A stretch of DNA of 64,000 bases from Capnocytophaga gingivalis ATCC 33624 (lineage in GTDB: Bacteria > Bacteroidota > Bacteroidia > Flavobacteriales > Flavobacteriaceae), in NCBI RefSeq assembly GCF_000174755.1, contig NZ_ACLQ01000019.1, forward strand, positions 1-64,000, written 5' to 3'. Every line of letters begins with the position of its first letter. The stretch's first letter is position 1. Both the position numbers and the translations under genes were made by a program. Below the pieces are notes generated by a model, which did not search any database, had not been told where the DNA came from, and saw nothing but the letters and a program-made list of their open reading frames with translations. Shown here piece after piece: positions 16,812-26,783 of the stretch.

Positions 16812-18245
16812 CTAACTTTTTCTGAAAACCTTTTGCTTAATCCAATGGAATAATCCAGCGATATTACCTATAGGCTTGTCCTCATTGACAAGAATAGTAA
16901 GGTATACCCCCAAAGGCAACAAGAAGAAAGTAGGCACCCAAGGGGCTATATAAGGGTTTATATTCCCATTAGTTGCCATATTTTTAGTCAATAACCCTGA
17001 AAAATAGTAAGATAAAAACAAGCCTATGGCCACTACCAAGGGCATACCTATCCCTCCTTTCCTTATGATAGCTCCCAGAGGAGCTGCTACAAAGAAAAGT
17101 ACAAAACAAGTGATTGCCAAAGCTATCTTATCACTTAGAGTAAGACGATATACATTGATGAGCTTTTGCTGATATTCTACATTATCCTTGTTATTATCCA
17201 AACTATTGACCAGCGAAATAATATTATCCTTAGCTAAGCTATATAGTTGAGGTAGACTTCCTTTAGTTTTATAAGCCTCTTTTAGTTGCTGCATATCCGT
17301 GATAGGAGCTGAGGGAATGACTTCTTTTTCTGGTTTTTCAGCTATATAAGCAATTCCTGTTCGGCGATAAAAGTTTTCCCCAAAATCCTTAGTTTCTTGT
17401 TGGTAGTTCTGTACAATAGAATCCAGAGCATGAGAGAGTTGACTGATATTCATTGTCTTATAATAATCCCTCTCTGCATTCTCATCATAAGTAATATCGG
17501 CATTGAGAGCACTAATATCTATATTGAGAACATGAGTTTCAAACTTGGCCTTAACAAAAGGAAAAGTGATATCACTTTTATCATTATATACATCTTCATA
17601 ATAGGACCCATCTTTGAGAATCAGTTGCAGTACATCCGAACCTTTTTTATGTCCTGAGAGTTCTCCATTTTTAGCTTTTATGACCGTACGAGTATCCCCG
17701 TTTATCCCTACTTTATGGATAACAATATCGTGTAAATATTGTTCATTCTCCCCTGTTTTCTTAGCTACTTTGATAGAAAAATCCTGTACATTGTTAAAGA
17801 TTCCCTGACTGATGGCCAGCGAAGGTTGTTTGTTCTTGATACTATCCCTAAGGGCTACAAACTTCCTATTAGACCAAGGTTGTAGATTGTTGAAAGTAAA
17901 GAAAACCCCTATACTGAGAAGCACCATGAAAAGAATCAGCATACGGGTAGCCTTGAGCAAAGATACTCCAGAGGCCTTCATAGCAGCCAACTCATAACTC
18001 TCCCCAAAAGCACCTAAGGTCATGATAGAAGAAAGTACCACCGTAAGAGGAAGAATTAGCGGAATGAGGTTGGGTAACATCAAGGCGATAAATTTTATCA
18101 CCACAAGAAAACTCAGCCCTCGCCCCACCAGTTCATCCACATAGAGCCATATCGTCTGGAAGATGAAAATCACCATGATGATAAGGAAAGAACTGATGAA
18201 GTTAAAAATAAAACGGGATAATATGTAGCGGTCTAATATCTTCAT
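16812..18245 (-). CDS. LptF/LptG-family permease (YjgP/YjgQ)
   Basis: 477 aa inner-membrane subunit of the LPS export machinery, which with the LptB ATPase pulls LPS out of the membrane. The N-terminus MKILDRYILSRFIFNF is diagnostic, followed by three membrane segments (about 15-45, 60-85, 100-125). A periplasmic domain follows, then three membrane segments at the C-terminus (about 355-445). Whether it is F or G cannot be told. In flavobacteria this gene commonly follows lolA, as here; the pair links LPS and lipoprotein transport. Confidence 0.92.
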   Translation of the reverse strand: MKILDRYILSRFIFNFISSFLIIMVIFIFQTIWLYVDELVGRGLSFLVVIKFIALMLPNLIPLILPLTVVLSSIMTLGAFGESYELAAMKASGVSLLKATRMLILFMVLLSIGVFFTFNNLQPWSNRKFVALRDSIKNKQPSLAISQGIFNNVQDFSIKVAKKTGENEQYLHDIVIHKVGINGDTRTVIKAKNGELSGHKKGSDVLQLILKDGSYYEDVYNDKSDITFPFVKAKFETHVLNIDISALNADITYDENAERDYYKTMNISQLSHALDSIVQNYQQETKDFGENFYRRTGIAYIAEKPEKEVIPSAPITDMQQLKEAYKTKGSLPQLYSLAKDNIISLVNSLDNNKDNVEYQQKLINVYRLTLSDKIALAITCFVLFFVAAPLGAIIRKGGIGMPLVVAIGLFLSYYFSGLLTKNMATNGNINPYIAPWVPTFFLLPLGVYLTILVNEDKPIGNIAGLFHWIKQKVFRKS

Positions 18246-18272
18246 GTAAGATAGAATTTTTCTATAATAGGA

Positions 18273-18913
18273 CTATTTGTTGATATAGTAACCTAATTTT
18301 TTGTATTTAGCTTCATTGAAAATAAACTCATTACCACTCAGAGGCTGATTAGTTTTGAACTCATTGATGGTAATAGTCGTTTTTGCTTCATTTTTCCCTA
18401 TCTGGATAAGGTTATAAATGTGCTTAGTAGTGGTATCTATTCCTAAAAGAATAAGCTTGATATCAGAGGCCTGTTTGGTAGGCTTAAGCTCTATATACTG
18501 GATCTTACGTCCTTTGACCTGCTGTACTATATCCCACTTATAGGAAAAATCCTTTTTGTAAAAAGTCAGCATCTGAGAAGGCATGATCATTTGCTCATCC
18601 TTATTCTCAGCTCCCTCTATGGTAACCTCTTCGTTTTCAGGAATGATAGTATATATTTTTTTCCATCAAAGATTTTGGTCACTCCCATATAGTTGAGTAA
18701 ATACTTTTCCCCACTGAGGGTTACATTTCCCCGAGTATCCTGTTTGATACGTTCTTTGGAGTTCTCGAACGAATAGCGAAAATCTATATAGATATTCTTA
18801 TATGAAGTCACTTTTTTATATACCTCATCTAAGTAAGCTTTTGCCTTATCAGCATTCTGTGCTTGAGAAAAAGATATTGTAAAAGCAAAAATAAATAAAA
18901 AGATTTTTTTCAT
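18273..18913 (-). pseudogene. lolA: outer-membrane lipoprotein carrier LolA, interrupted by a frameshift in a poly-A run
   Basis: LolA carries lipoproteins across the periplasm to the outer membrane. The first part starts MKKIFLFIFAFTISFSQAQ (signal peptide) and runs to TKIFDGKK. The second part (EENVTIEG-like stretch to MLTFYKKDFSYKWDIV and NEFKTNQPLSGNEF) is in another frame. The break is at the run of seven T at 18656-18662 (seven A on the coding strand). With eight A the frame would read DGKKIYTIIPENEEVTIEG and give an intact protein of 213 aa. Both halves look under coding constraint, so this is a recent loss, a phase-variable run or a sequencing error. Confidence 0.88.
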
Positions 18914-19092
18914 TTCCATTGTATATTTAATTATATTTCTTGATTTACAAGTGCTCTGGTATGCAATAATTATGCCAAATTACTCTTTATCACTCACCAA
19001 ATATATGAATTTTGTAAAAAACTTTTTTGAAGACCATTCTTCGGGTATTTCTTCCTATAAAAAAGTCGTTATATCAAAAAATGGAAAAATCT

Positions 19093-19122
19093 TTGTCAGG
19101 AAAAAAAATAGTTGTACTTTTG
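19093..19122 (+). promoter_or_regulatory. flavobacterial promoter for gldF-gldG
   Basis: TTG at 19093-19095, 19-nt spacer, TACTTTTG at 19115-19122. It lies 30 bases upstream of the gldF ATG at 19152, and this is why I reject the longer reading frame starting at 18951. Confidence 0.75.
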
Positions 19123-19151
19123 ACCCAAATTTCGTTAACTCATTTTCAAGA

Positions 19152-19871
19152 ATGAAGGCTTTATTCAAAAAAGAAATTCGATATTTTTTCACCTCTTCCA
19201 TAGGCTATGTTGTGATAGCTGCCTTTTTGCTTTTCAACAATCTATTTCTATGGATTCTCTCAGGAGATTATAATATCTTTGAGAGTGGGTTTGCCTCCCT
19301 GCAACCCTTTTTTCTGCTCTCAGCATGGATATTTGTTTTTCTTACTCCAGCGCTAACCATGCGTATTATCTCCGAGGAGAAGCGCAGTGGGATGTTTCCC
19401 TTGCTCTTTACCTATCCTATTTCCACTTGGAAGATTGTACTTGCCAAATACCTTTCTGTACTTTTTTTCATCTTCGTCCTGTTACTTTTTTCAGGTATCT
19501 ATGTATATATGGTATGGCAATTAGGCATGCCCAAAGGCAATATGGATATGGCCAGTACGATAGGGTCTTATATAGCCCTTTTCTTATTAGGAGCTACTTT
19601 TGTGGCCGTGGGGATGCTATCCTCTGCCCTAAGCCAAAGCCAGATTATTGCTTTTGTAATTGCTACTTTTCTTAATTTTTTCCTCTTTTTTGGATTGGAC
19701 GAGATCATAACCCTCTTCAGTGACAACTTACTTTTCTCAATAGGTTTCAAGGCACATTTTGAAGATATCAGTCGAGGAGTGATTGACACGAGAAATATTC
19801 TATATTTTCTCTGTATAACCTTGTTTTTCCTATATGTAACCCAACTCTTTTTACAAGCTGAAAAAAAATGA
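19152..19871 (+). CDS. gldF: gliding motility ABC transporter permease GldF
   Basis: 239 aa. Membrane component of the GldA-GldF-GldG ABC transporter needed for gliding in flavobacteria; its cargo is not known. MKALFKKEIRYFFTSSIGYVVIA at the N-terminus and six hydrophobic segments are of the ABC-2 permease type; TPALTMRIISEEKRSGMFPLL is a characteristic cytoplasmic loop. The stop overlaps the gldG start by 4 bases (ATGA). The ATPase gene gldA is not in the window. Confidence 0.93.
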   Translation: MKALFKKEIRYFFTSSIGYVVIAAFLLFNNLFLWILSGDYNIFESGFASLQPFFLLSAWIFVFLTPALTMRIISEEKRSGMFPLLFTYPISTWKIVLAKYLSVLFFIFVLLLFSGIYVYMVWQLGMPKGNMDMASTIGSYIALFLLGATFVAVGMLSSALSQSQIIAFVIATFLNFFLFFGLDEIITLFSDNLLFSIGFKAHFEDISRGVIDTRNILYFLCITLFFLYVTQLFLQAEKK

Positions 19872-21529
19872 AATCCCTAAAAAAATATACTCTTTCTCTT
19901 TCTTTAGTGGTGGTTGTCTTGGCAGCAGTGCTCTTTTTGAGTCAAATTCTCTATAAGAGATTTGACCTCACTGCGGACAAGCGCTATACCCTCTCCCCTA
20001 CTACCCTACAAGTACTTTCGCAAGTGAAAACCCCAGTGAATATAAAGGTATTACTCAAAGGGAATATTCCTGTCGAATACAAGCGCTTGCAGGTAGAAAC
20101 ATTACAACTATTAGAGGAATACAAGGCAAAAAATAAGAATATCCATTTTGAATTTCTCAACCCTTTGGAAGGAAAAAATCCGGATGAGCAGTTACAAAAG
20201 CTAAGTATGGAGGGCTTCACTCCTCTTATGATTACCTCTTCTTCACAAGGAAAAACCTCCGAGGAATATATCCTACCATGGGCAATTCTCACACAAGGAG
20301 ACAAGCAAGAACGCGTTTCCCTACTACGCAACAAATTAGGGGCATCTTCTCAAGAGAAAGTACAATTCTCCGTACAAAATCTGGAATATGCCTTCTCCGA
20401 TGCTCTGTACAAGATACTCTTAGAAAAGCAGAAAAAAATAGCTATTATCCGAAGTAATGGCACCCTACCAGATATACAAATCGCTGACTTTCTTCGTTTT
20501 GAGCAAGACTACTACCACATAGCTCCTTTTGTCTTGGACTCTGTGGCTACCTCGCCGGAGAAGACTCTCAAGCAACTATCTGACTTCGACTTGTGTATTA
20601 TCGCCAAACCTACAGAGAGATTCACTGATGAACAAAAGCAAGTCCTTGACCAATATATCATGAATGGTGGGCGTGTACTTTGGCTATTGGATCCTGTGAT
20701 TGCCTCCATGGAAGATATCTTCAGGCAACAAGGACATACCATGGCCATGCCACAAGATCTAAACCTGACAGATATACTCTTCAAGTATGGAGTTCGCTTG
20801 AACTATGACCTGATCAATGATTGGTATTTTACCCAAATCGTTGTAGCACAAGGTAGTGGAAGCCAGACCCAATATACCCCTATTCCTTGGGTATATTCTC
20901 CTATGATACTATCGAGTAATAATCACTTGATCAACAAAAACTTAGATGGTATTCGTATGCAATTTGTCAGCAGTATAGATACCCTAAGCAATGGCATCAA
21001 AAAACAGGTACTCTTGAGTTCCTCTCCCCTATCCAAACAAGAAGGAACCCCTAAAGAAATTGTCTTGGACTTTCCCGAGAAAACTACCCAAGGATATGAC
21101 AAAGGAAATTTCCCTGTAGCGGTACTCTTGGAAGGGAGTTTCACTTCTGTCTACAAAAATAGGGTAAAACCCATTCCACAGCTCAAGGAAAAGGATGAGA
21201 GTGTTCCTACTAAAATGATTGTGGTCTCCGATGGCGATATTATCCGTAATGATGTCCAACAGGGAGAACCCATAGAATTGGGATATGACAAGTGGACAAA
21301 TCAGTTCTTTGACAATAAGGCTTTCTTGCAGAATTGTGTCAATTACCTCTTGGACGATACCGCATTTCTGCAACTGAGAAATAAGAAAGTAACCCTCCCT
21401 TTTTTGAACAAAAAAACGTTAGAAAAGGAAATAACTTATTGGAAACTAATAGCTTTCATCGTTCCTCTCGTACTACTCAGTGTTATAGGAATAGGATTAA
21501 GATTTTGGTATAGGAAACATTTTTCTTAA
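19868..21529 (+). CDS. gldG: gliding-associated ABC transporter protein GldG
   Basis: 553 aa. N-terminal membrane anchor (about residues 8-28), then a large periplasmic domain beginning FDLTADKRYTLSP, which is the typical GldG/DUF-type ABC auxiliary signature. A second membrane segment lies near the C-terminus (about 525-545) ending FWYRKHFS. Known in Flavobacterium johnsoniae as an essential partner of GldF. Overlapping start with gldF shows translational coupling. Confidence 0.93.
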   Translation: MKSLKKYTLSLSLVVVVLAAVLFLSQILYKRFDLTADKRYTLSPTTLQVLSQVKTPVNIKVLLKGNIPVEYKRLQVETLQLLEEYKAKNKNIHFEFLNPLEGKNPDEQLQKLSMEGFTPLMITSSSQGKTSEEYILPWAILTQGDKQERVSLLRNKLGASSQEKVQFSVQNLEYAFSDALYKILLEKQKKIAIIRSNGTLPDIQIADFLRFEQDYYHIAPFVLDSVATSPEKTLKQLSDFDLCIIAKPTERFTDEQKQVLDQYIMNGGRVLWLLDPVIASMEDIFRQQGHTMAMPQDLNLTDILFKYGVRLNYDLINDWYFTQIVVAQGSGSQTQYTPIPWVYSPMILSSNNHLINKNLDGIRMQFVSSIDTLSNGIKKQVLLSSSPLSKQEGTPKEIVLDFPEKTTQGYDKGNFPVAVLLEGSFTSVYKNRVKPIPQLKEKDESVPTKMIVVSDGDIIRNDVQQGEPIELGYDKWTNQFFDNKAFLQNCVNYLLDDTAFLQLRNKKVTLPFLNKKTLEKEITYWKLIAFIVPLVLLSVIGIGLRFWYRKHFS

Positions 21530-21567
21530 TATTTCGTGAAAAATTTTATAGTTTGCTTTTTTTGAAA

Positions 21568-21575
21568 TACCTTTG
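21568..21575 (+). promoter_or_regulatory. TACCTTTG -7 element for dnaN
   Basis: Consensus TANNTTTG octamer 30 bases upstream of the dnaN ATG at 21606. It overlaps the region that a longer start at 21573 would translate, so the 21606 start is preferred. No TTG at the ideal -33 spacing. Confidence 0.5.
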
Positions 21576-21605
21576 CACATATTTTTACTAACGCAAACAA
21601 CCATC

Positions 21606-22727
21606 ATGAGATTTATAGTATCGAGTTCGTATTTGTTGAAAAAGCTCCAAATCATAGGCGGGGTTATTAATAGTAATAACACTATGCCCATTTTGGAAAA
21701 TTTTCTCTTTGAATTATCCGAAAACAAATTAGTTGTATCAGCCTCTGACTTAGAGACAACAATCAAGGGTGTGATAGAGGTAGAAAGTACTGACAGTATC
21801 AGTATTGCTGTTCCTTACAAAATCTTGATTGATACTCTTAAGACTTTTTCTGAACAAGCACTTACTTTTATTATCAATGATAACAATACCATTGATATAG
21901 TTTCTAACAATGGTAAGTATACTCTTGCCTATTTGGACAGCAATGAATTTCCTTCGGTAGTGGAGATAGAGAACGCCTCACAGGTGACCCTTATGGGGGA
22001 TATCTTGGCTACTGCTATACAAAGTACCTTCTTTGCTACAGGAAATGACGATCTTCGCCCTATTATGAATGGGGTATTCTTCAATTTTACTGAGGAAGGA
22101 CTTATTTTTGCGGCTACAGATGCACATAAATTGGTAAAATATGAGCGTCAGGATATCAAATCAGACCAACCTGCCGCTTTCGTAATTCCTAAAAAACCAT
22201 TGAACCTGCTGAAAGGAATTTTGGCAGGCAGTGAGACACAAGTAACTATCGAATACAACGAAAGCAATGCGAAGTTCTCCTTTGACCAGTTGGATTATGT
22301 ATGTCGCTTGATTGATGGTACTTACCCTAACTATGAAGCGGTAATCCCTAAGGAAAATCCTAACAAACTGATTGTCAACAGAAACCTAATTCTAAACTCT
22401 ACCAAACGTATTTCTAACTTTGCCAGCAAGGCAACACATCAGATGCGTATCAAAATTGTTGGGAACTCTCTACAAATCTTTGCTGAAGATATAGAATACA
22501 ACAATAGAGCTAATGAGACAATTCCTTGTAATTATGAAGGAGATGATATGGAAATAGGATTCAATTCTAAGTTTTTTATAGAAATGCTAAGCAATCTCTC
22601 TTCTGATGAAATTCTTTTAGAAATGTCCTACTCCAACCGACCTGGAATCCTAACTCCTGCCGACGGATTGGATGAAGGTGAAAAAATATACATGCTCGTG
22701 ATGCCTACTATGCTTTCCAATGCATAA
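21606..22727 (+). CDS. dnaN: DNA polymerase III beta sliding clamp
   Basis: 373 aa ring-shaped processivity clamp. Three clamp domains: MRFIVSSSYLLKKLQIIGGVI at the N-terminus with NTMPILENF; the middle domain with PIMNGVFF and TDAHKLVKYE; the last with NRPGILTPAD and the C-terminal YMLVMPTML that forms the peptide-binding pocket. The gene is not beside dnaA here. A terminator follows at 22746-22775. Confidence 0.97.
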   Translation: MRFIVSSSYLLKKLQIIGGVINSNNTMPILENFLFELSENKLVVSASDLETTIKGVIEVESTDSISIAVPYKILIDTLKTFSEQALTFIINDNNTIDIVSNNGKYTLAYLDSNEFPSVVEIENASQVTLMGDILATAIQSTFFATGNDDLRPIMNGVFFNFTEEGLIFAATDAHKLVKYERQDIKSDQPAAFVIPKKPLNLLKGILAGSETQVTIEYNESNAKFSFDQLDYVCRLIDGTYPNYEAVIPKENPNKLIVNRNLILNSTKRISNFASKATHQMRIKIVGNSLQIFAEDIEYNNRANETIPCNYEGDDMEIGFNSKFFIEMLSNLSSDEILLEMSYSNRPGILTPADGLDEGEKIYMLVMPTMLSNA

Positions 22728-22745
22728 TAGCACACTCTTATCATC

Positions 22746-22775
22746 AAAAGCTGTCTTTGTAAGATAGCTTTTTTT
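22746..22775 (+). terminator. intrinsic terminator after dnaN
   Basis: AAAAGCTGTCTT pairs with AAGATAGCTTTT (one G-U pair) and is followed by a T-run. Confidence 0.75.
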
Positions 22776-22808
22776 GTCCTTATTCCTAATTATTATAATT
22801 CTTTTTTT

Positions 22809-24080
22809 ATGCAGATATACAAATTTGGAGGCGCTTCTGTAAAAGATGCCGATAGTATCCGCAATGTGGCATCCATTCTTGAAAAGAACCCAAGAAAAGA
22901 TATACTTATTGTCATCTCCGCCATGGGAAAGACTACCAATGCTTTAGAGGAAGTCGTAGAAAATTATTTCCAACAGAATCAGGAAGGTCTTGCTCAAAGT
23001 ATTGACAAAGTAAAGGATTTCCATTACCAAATCATCAACACACTTTTTGAAAACAAAAATCACCCTATTTACTGGAAAATAGACGGGCTTTTTGGAGAGA
23101 TTTCCTCTTTTTTGGAGAGAAACAAATCTCCTAAATATAGCTTTGTATATGACCAAATTGTAAGCTTCGGAGAGCTAATCTCCACTCAGATCATCAGCCA
23201 TTACCTCAATGACAAGGGCATACGTAACACTTGGCTTGATGCGCGTAACCTAGTAAAAACCAATAGTAATTACCAAGAAGGAGAAGTGGATTGGCAAGAG
23301 ACAGAACGTAGCATTCGAGAGAGCATCAACCCTTCACTGATGTATGTCACCCAAGGATTCATAGGCAGTGACCCCAACTATTTCACGACAACCTTAGGAA
23401 GAGAAGGATCTGATTATTCTGCAGCTATCTTTGCCTATTGCCTCAAGGGAGAAAATGTCACTATCTGGAAGGATGTGGCAGGAGTGCTCAATGCCGATCC
23501 GAGATACTTTTCACAGACCCAGCTATTGGAGAAAATTCCCTATCAGGAAGCTATAGAACTGGCCTTCTATGGGGCTTCTGTAATTCATCCCAAAACCCTA
23601 CAACCTCTCCAAAGGTTGGATATTCCGCTGAATGTGCGTTCGTTCCTACACCCTGAGCAAGCAGGGAGTTCTGTATGCAATGTCAAGGAGCTATCTCCTA
23701 AGATTCCTTGCTACATTCGCAAGCAGCACCAGCACTTACTATCGCTCTCCTCCTTGGATTTTTCTTTTATCGCAGAAGAGAATATCAGTTTTATCTTCAA
23801 TCTTTTAGCTACTTATCAGATCAAAGTAAGTCTGTTACAAAACTCAGCTATTAGTTTCAACCTGTGTATAGAAGACAAGTATAAAAATCTTTCCTTCCTA
23901 TTGGAAGATCTAAGTAAGCGCTTCAAGGTCAGTTGTACTGAGAATGTTGTCCTATACACCGTACGCCATGCCCAGCAAGATAGTTTTGACTTCTTAGGGC
24001 AGGACAAAGAAATACTCTTAGAACAGTTTGCCCAAAACACCCAACAGAAGATTGTCCGTGATGAAACCCACATCCTATAG
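22809..24080 (+). CDS. aspartate kinase
   Basis: 423 aa. Phosphorylates aspartate, the first step to lysine/diaminopimelate, threonine and methionine. The kinase domain shows YKFGGASVKDADSI (substrate and phosphate binding), FGELISTQI, GREGSDYSAAIFA and IWKDVAGVLNADPR. The last 150 residues contain degenerate ACT regulatory domains. It is monofunctional: no homoserine dehydrogenase domain follows. Confidence 0.92.
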   Translation: MQIYKFGGASVKDADSIRNVASILEKNPRKDILIVISAMGKTTNALEEVVENYFQQNQEGLAQSIDKVKDFHYQIINTLFENKNHPIYWKIDGLFGEISSFLERNKSPKYSFVYDQIVSFGELISTQIISHYLNDKGIRNTWLDARNLVKTNSNYQEGEVDWQETERSIRESINPSLMYVTQGFIGSDPNYFTTTLGREGSDYSAAIFAYCLKGENVTIWKDVAGVLNADPRYFSQTQLLEKIPYQEAIELAFYGASVIHPKTLQPLQRLDIPLNVRSFLHPEQAGSSVCNVKELSPKIPCYIRKQHQHLLSLSSLDFSFIAEENISFIFNLLATYQIKVSLLQNSAISFNLCIEDKYKNLSFLLEDLSKRFKVSCTENVVLYTVRHAQQDSFDFLGQDKEILLEQFAQNTQQKIVRDETHIL

Positions 24081-24238
24081 GGGCAAAGTCCGCATCAGGA
24101 GAGTAGATTAGATAATTCGTTTTATAAATTGTAAAATAATGTTAAAAATATATTTTTAGCATTATTTTCTTGTTTTTATTTTTTCATATCAAAAAAAGGT
24201 CGTAAATTAGCACCTTGAAATAAAAAGTAAATTTTACA

Positions 24239-26749
24239 ATGGTTGAAGGAGAAAAACTCATTCCTATTAACATAGAAGACCAGATGAAGACAGCCTACAT
24301 TGACTATTCAATGTCAGTGATTGTCTCAAGAGCTTTGCCCGATGTACGCGATGGGCTGAAGCCTGTACATCGTCGTGTACTCTTTGGAATGCACGAGCTT
24401 GGCGTACGTAGCAACACCGCTCATAAGAAATCAGCCCGTATCGTAGGGGAAGTACTCGGTAAGTACCATCCACACGGCGATTCTTCCGTATATGACACAA
24501 TGGTACGTATGGCACAATGGTGGAACATGCGCTATATGCTTGTAGATGGGCAAGGTAACTTTGGTTCTATCGATGGAGACTCTCCTGCAGCTATGCGTTA
24601 TACCGAGGCGAGAATGAGAAAAATGGCCGAGGATATGCTGATAGATATCGACAAAGAAACAGTAGATCACAGCCTGAACTTTGACGATACCCTACTCGAA
24701 CCTACTGTATTGCCTACCCGCATCCCTAACCTACTGGTGAATGGGTCTTCGGGTATTGCTGTAGGTATGGCTACCAATATGCCACCTCATAATCTTGCTG
24801 AAGTAGTTGATGGTATAATTGCTTATCTTGGCAATCAAGATATTACCATCGATGAACTTATGGAATATATCAAGGCTCCTGACTTCCCTACAGGTGGAAT
24901 CATCTATGGCTATGATGGAGTAAGAGAAGCCTTCAAGACTGGACGTGGACGTGTAGTAATCCGCGCCAAGGCTCATTTTGAAGAAGTTAATGGTCGTGAC
25001 TGTATTGTCGTAACTGAAGTTCCCTATCAAGTGAACCCAGAGACGATGCGTGAACAGACTTCGAACCTTGTCAAAGAAGGCAAACTCGAAGGCCTAGCCG
25101 ATATCGTAGATCAAACAGGTAAAGGAGGAATGCGCATCGTATATGAACTCAAAAAAGATGCTATTCCCAACGTAGTGCTGAATAACCTCTTCAAACACAC
25201 AGCATTACAATCCTCCTTCAGTGTCAATAATATTGCCTTGGTCAATGGACGCCCTCAGCAACTGAACCTCAAGGACTTAATATATCACTTTGTAGAACAT
25301 CGCCACGATGTAGTATACAGACGTACTGAGTATGAGCTCAAAAAAGCCAAAGAACGTATCCATATCTTGGAAGGGTTCATGAAGGTGATGGCCACAGAAG
25401 ACACTATGGGGAAAGCTATTGAAATCATCCGTTTTCATGACAAGCCCAAAGAGGATTTGATGACCGAGTTCGAGCTTACCGAAATACAAGCTGAAGCTAT
25501 CTTAGCCTTACAGCTACGTCGTATCAATAAGCTATTAATCCTTCAAACCAAAGAAGAATATGAGCAATTATTAGCACAAATTATTGATTTGGAAGATATC
25601 CTTGCTCGCAAAGAACGCCGTACCGAGATTATCAAAGAAGAACTCTTGGAAATAAAATCCAAATATGGAGACGAACGTCGTTCTGTCATAGAATATGCAG
25701 GGGGTGATATCTCCATTGAGGATATTATCCCTGATGATCAAGTGGTTATTACCATTTCCAACGCAGGTTACATAAAGCGTACTTCTGTCAATGAATACAA
25801 AACCCAAGCACGTGGTGGTGTAGGACAAAAAGCCTCTGCTACTCGTGATAAGGACTTCATAGAGCATCTGTTCATAGGTACCAACCACCAGTATATGCTG
25901 TTCTTTACAGAGAAAGGTAAGTGTTTTTGGCTCAGGGTGTATGAGATTCCTGAAGGAGGTAAAAATACCAAAGGACGCGCCATACAGAACCTTATCAATA
26001 TCGAACCCGATGACCTTGTTAAGGCAGTCATCTGTACCCATGACCTCAAGGAAAAAGACTATACCAATAGTCACTATGTCATCATGGCTACTAAAAAAGG
26101 GATTATTAAGAAAACCAGCTTAGAACAATATTCACGTCCACGCCAGAATGGTATCGTTGCCATCACTATCAAAGAAGATGATGAGCTATTAGAAGCACGT
26201 CTTACCTCTGGCAACAGCCAAATCATGCTAGCTGTCAAGTCTGGAAAGGCTATTCGCTTCCCAGAGGACAAGGTGAGAGCTGTAGGGCGTAGTGGCTCTG
26301 GAGTACGAGGTATCTCTTTGGATAGTGACAAAGATGAGGTAATCGGAATGATTGCCATAGAAAATCCTCTGGAAGAAACCGTATTGGTAGTTTCCGAGAA
26401 TGGTTATGGTAAGCGTACCTTTATCGATGAACCAGAGACAGGAGAAGCAGTATATCGTATTACCAACCGTGGAGGAAAAGGAGTCAAGACTATTTCTATC
26501 ACAGAGAAAACAGGTAATCTGGTAGCAATCAAGTCAGTTTTGGAAGAAGACGATCTGATGATTATCAATAAGTCGGGTATGGCTATTCGCCTCCCTGTAA
26601 GTGGACTCCGTGTGATGGGACGTGCTACCCAAGGAGTACGCCTTATCAATATCAAAGGAAATGACTCTATTGCCGCAGTAGCAAAGGTTATGAAAGAAGA
26701 TGAGGATGAAAATACTACCGAAGAGATAGAAAACCCAACAGAAGAATAA
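24239..26749 (+). CDS. gyrA: DNA gyrase subunit A
   Basis: 836 aa. Breakage-reunion subunit; together with GyrB it introduces negative supercoils. The catalytic Tyr is in [10 protein letters not shown] near residue 120. The quinolone-resistance region reads [17 protein letters not shown], with Ser and Asp at the two positions usually mutated in resistant strains, i.e. the susceptible state. The C-terminal six-bladed DNA-wrapping domain contains the GyrA box as QARGGVGQ, separating it from ParC. The tail is acidic ([17 protein letters not shown]), common in GyrA. Confidence 0.96.
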   Translation: MVEGEKLIPINIEDQMKTAYIDYSMSVIVSRALPDVRDGLKPVHRRVLFGMHELGVRSNTAHKKSARIVGEVLGKYHPHGDSSVYDTMVRMAQWWNMRYMLVDGQGNFGSIDGDSPAAMRYTEARMRKMAEDMLIDIDKETVDHSLNFDDTLLEPTVLPTRIPNLLVNGSSGIAVGMATNMPPHNLAEVVDGIIAYLGNQDITIDELMEYIKAPDFPTGGIIYGYDGVREAFKTGRGRVVIRAKAHFEEVNGRDCIVVTEVPYQVNPETMREQTSNLVKEGKLEGLADIVDQTGKGGMRIVYELKKDAIPNVVLNNLFKHTALQSSFSVNNIALVNGRPQQLNLKDLIYHFVEHRHDVVYRRTEYELKKAKERIHILEGFMKVMATEDTMGKAIEIIRFHDKPKEDLMTEFELTEIQAEAILALQLRRINKLLILQTKEEYEQLLAQIIDLEDILARKERRTEIIKEELLEIKSKYGDERRSVIEYAGGDISIEDIIPDDQVVITISNAGYIKRTSVNEYKTQARGGVGQKASATRDKDFIEHLFIGTNHQYMLFFTEKGKCFWLRVYEIPEGGKNTKGRAIQNLINIEPDDLVKAVICTHDLKEKDYTNSHYVIMATKKGIIKKTSLEQYSRPRQNGIVAITIKEDDELLEARLTSGNSQIMLAVKSGKAIRFPEDKVRAVGRSGSGVRGISLDSDKDEVIGMIAIENPLEETVLVVSENGYGKRTFIDEPETGEAVYRITNRGGKGVKTISITEKTGNLVAIKSVLEEDDLMIINKSGMAIRLPVSGLRVMGRATQGVRLINIKGNDSIAAVAKVMKEDEDENTTEEIENPTEE

Positions 26750-26783
26750 ATAATTATAAGTTAAATATAAAAATTAAGTTACA

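Noticed and set aside
18951-19151. 67-residue N-terminal extension of GldF
   Set aside because: It would begin upstream of the TTG-N19-TACTTTTG promoter; GldF proteins start at MKALFKKE.
24485-24520. Quinolone-resistance mutation in GyrA
   Set aside because: The resistance-determining region has the usual Ser and Asp, so no resistance change is visible.
25571-26074. 167-aa minus-strand frame inside gyrA
   Set aside because: Antisense shadow of the gyrA C-terminal domain.
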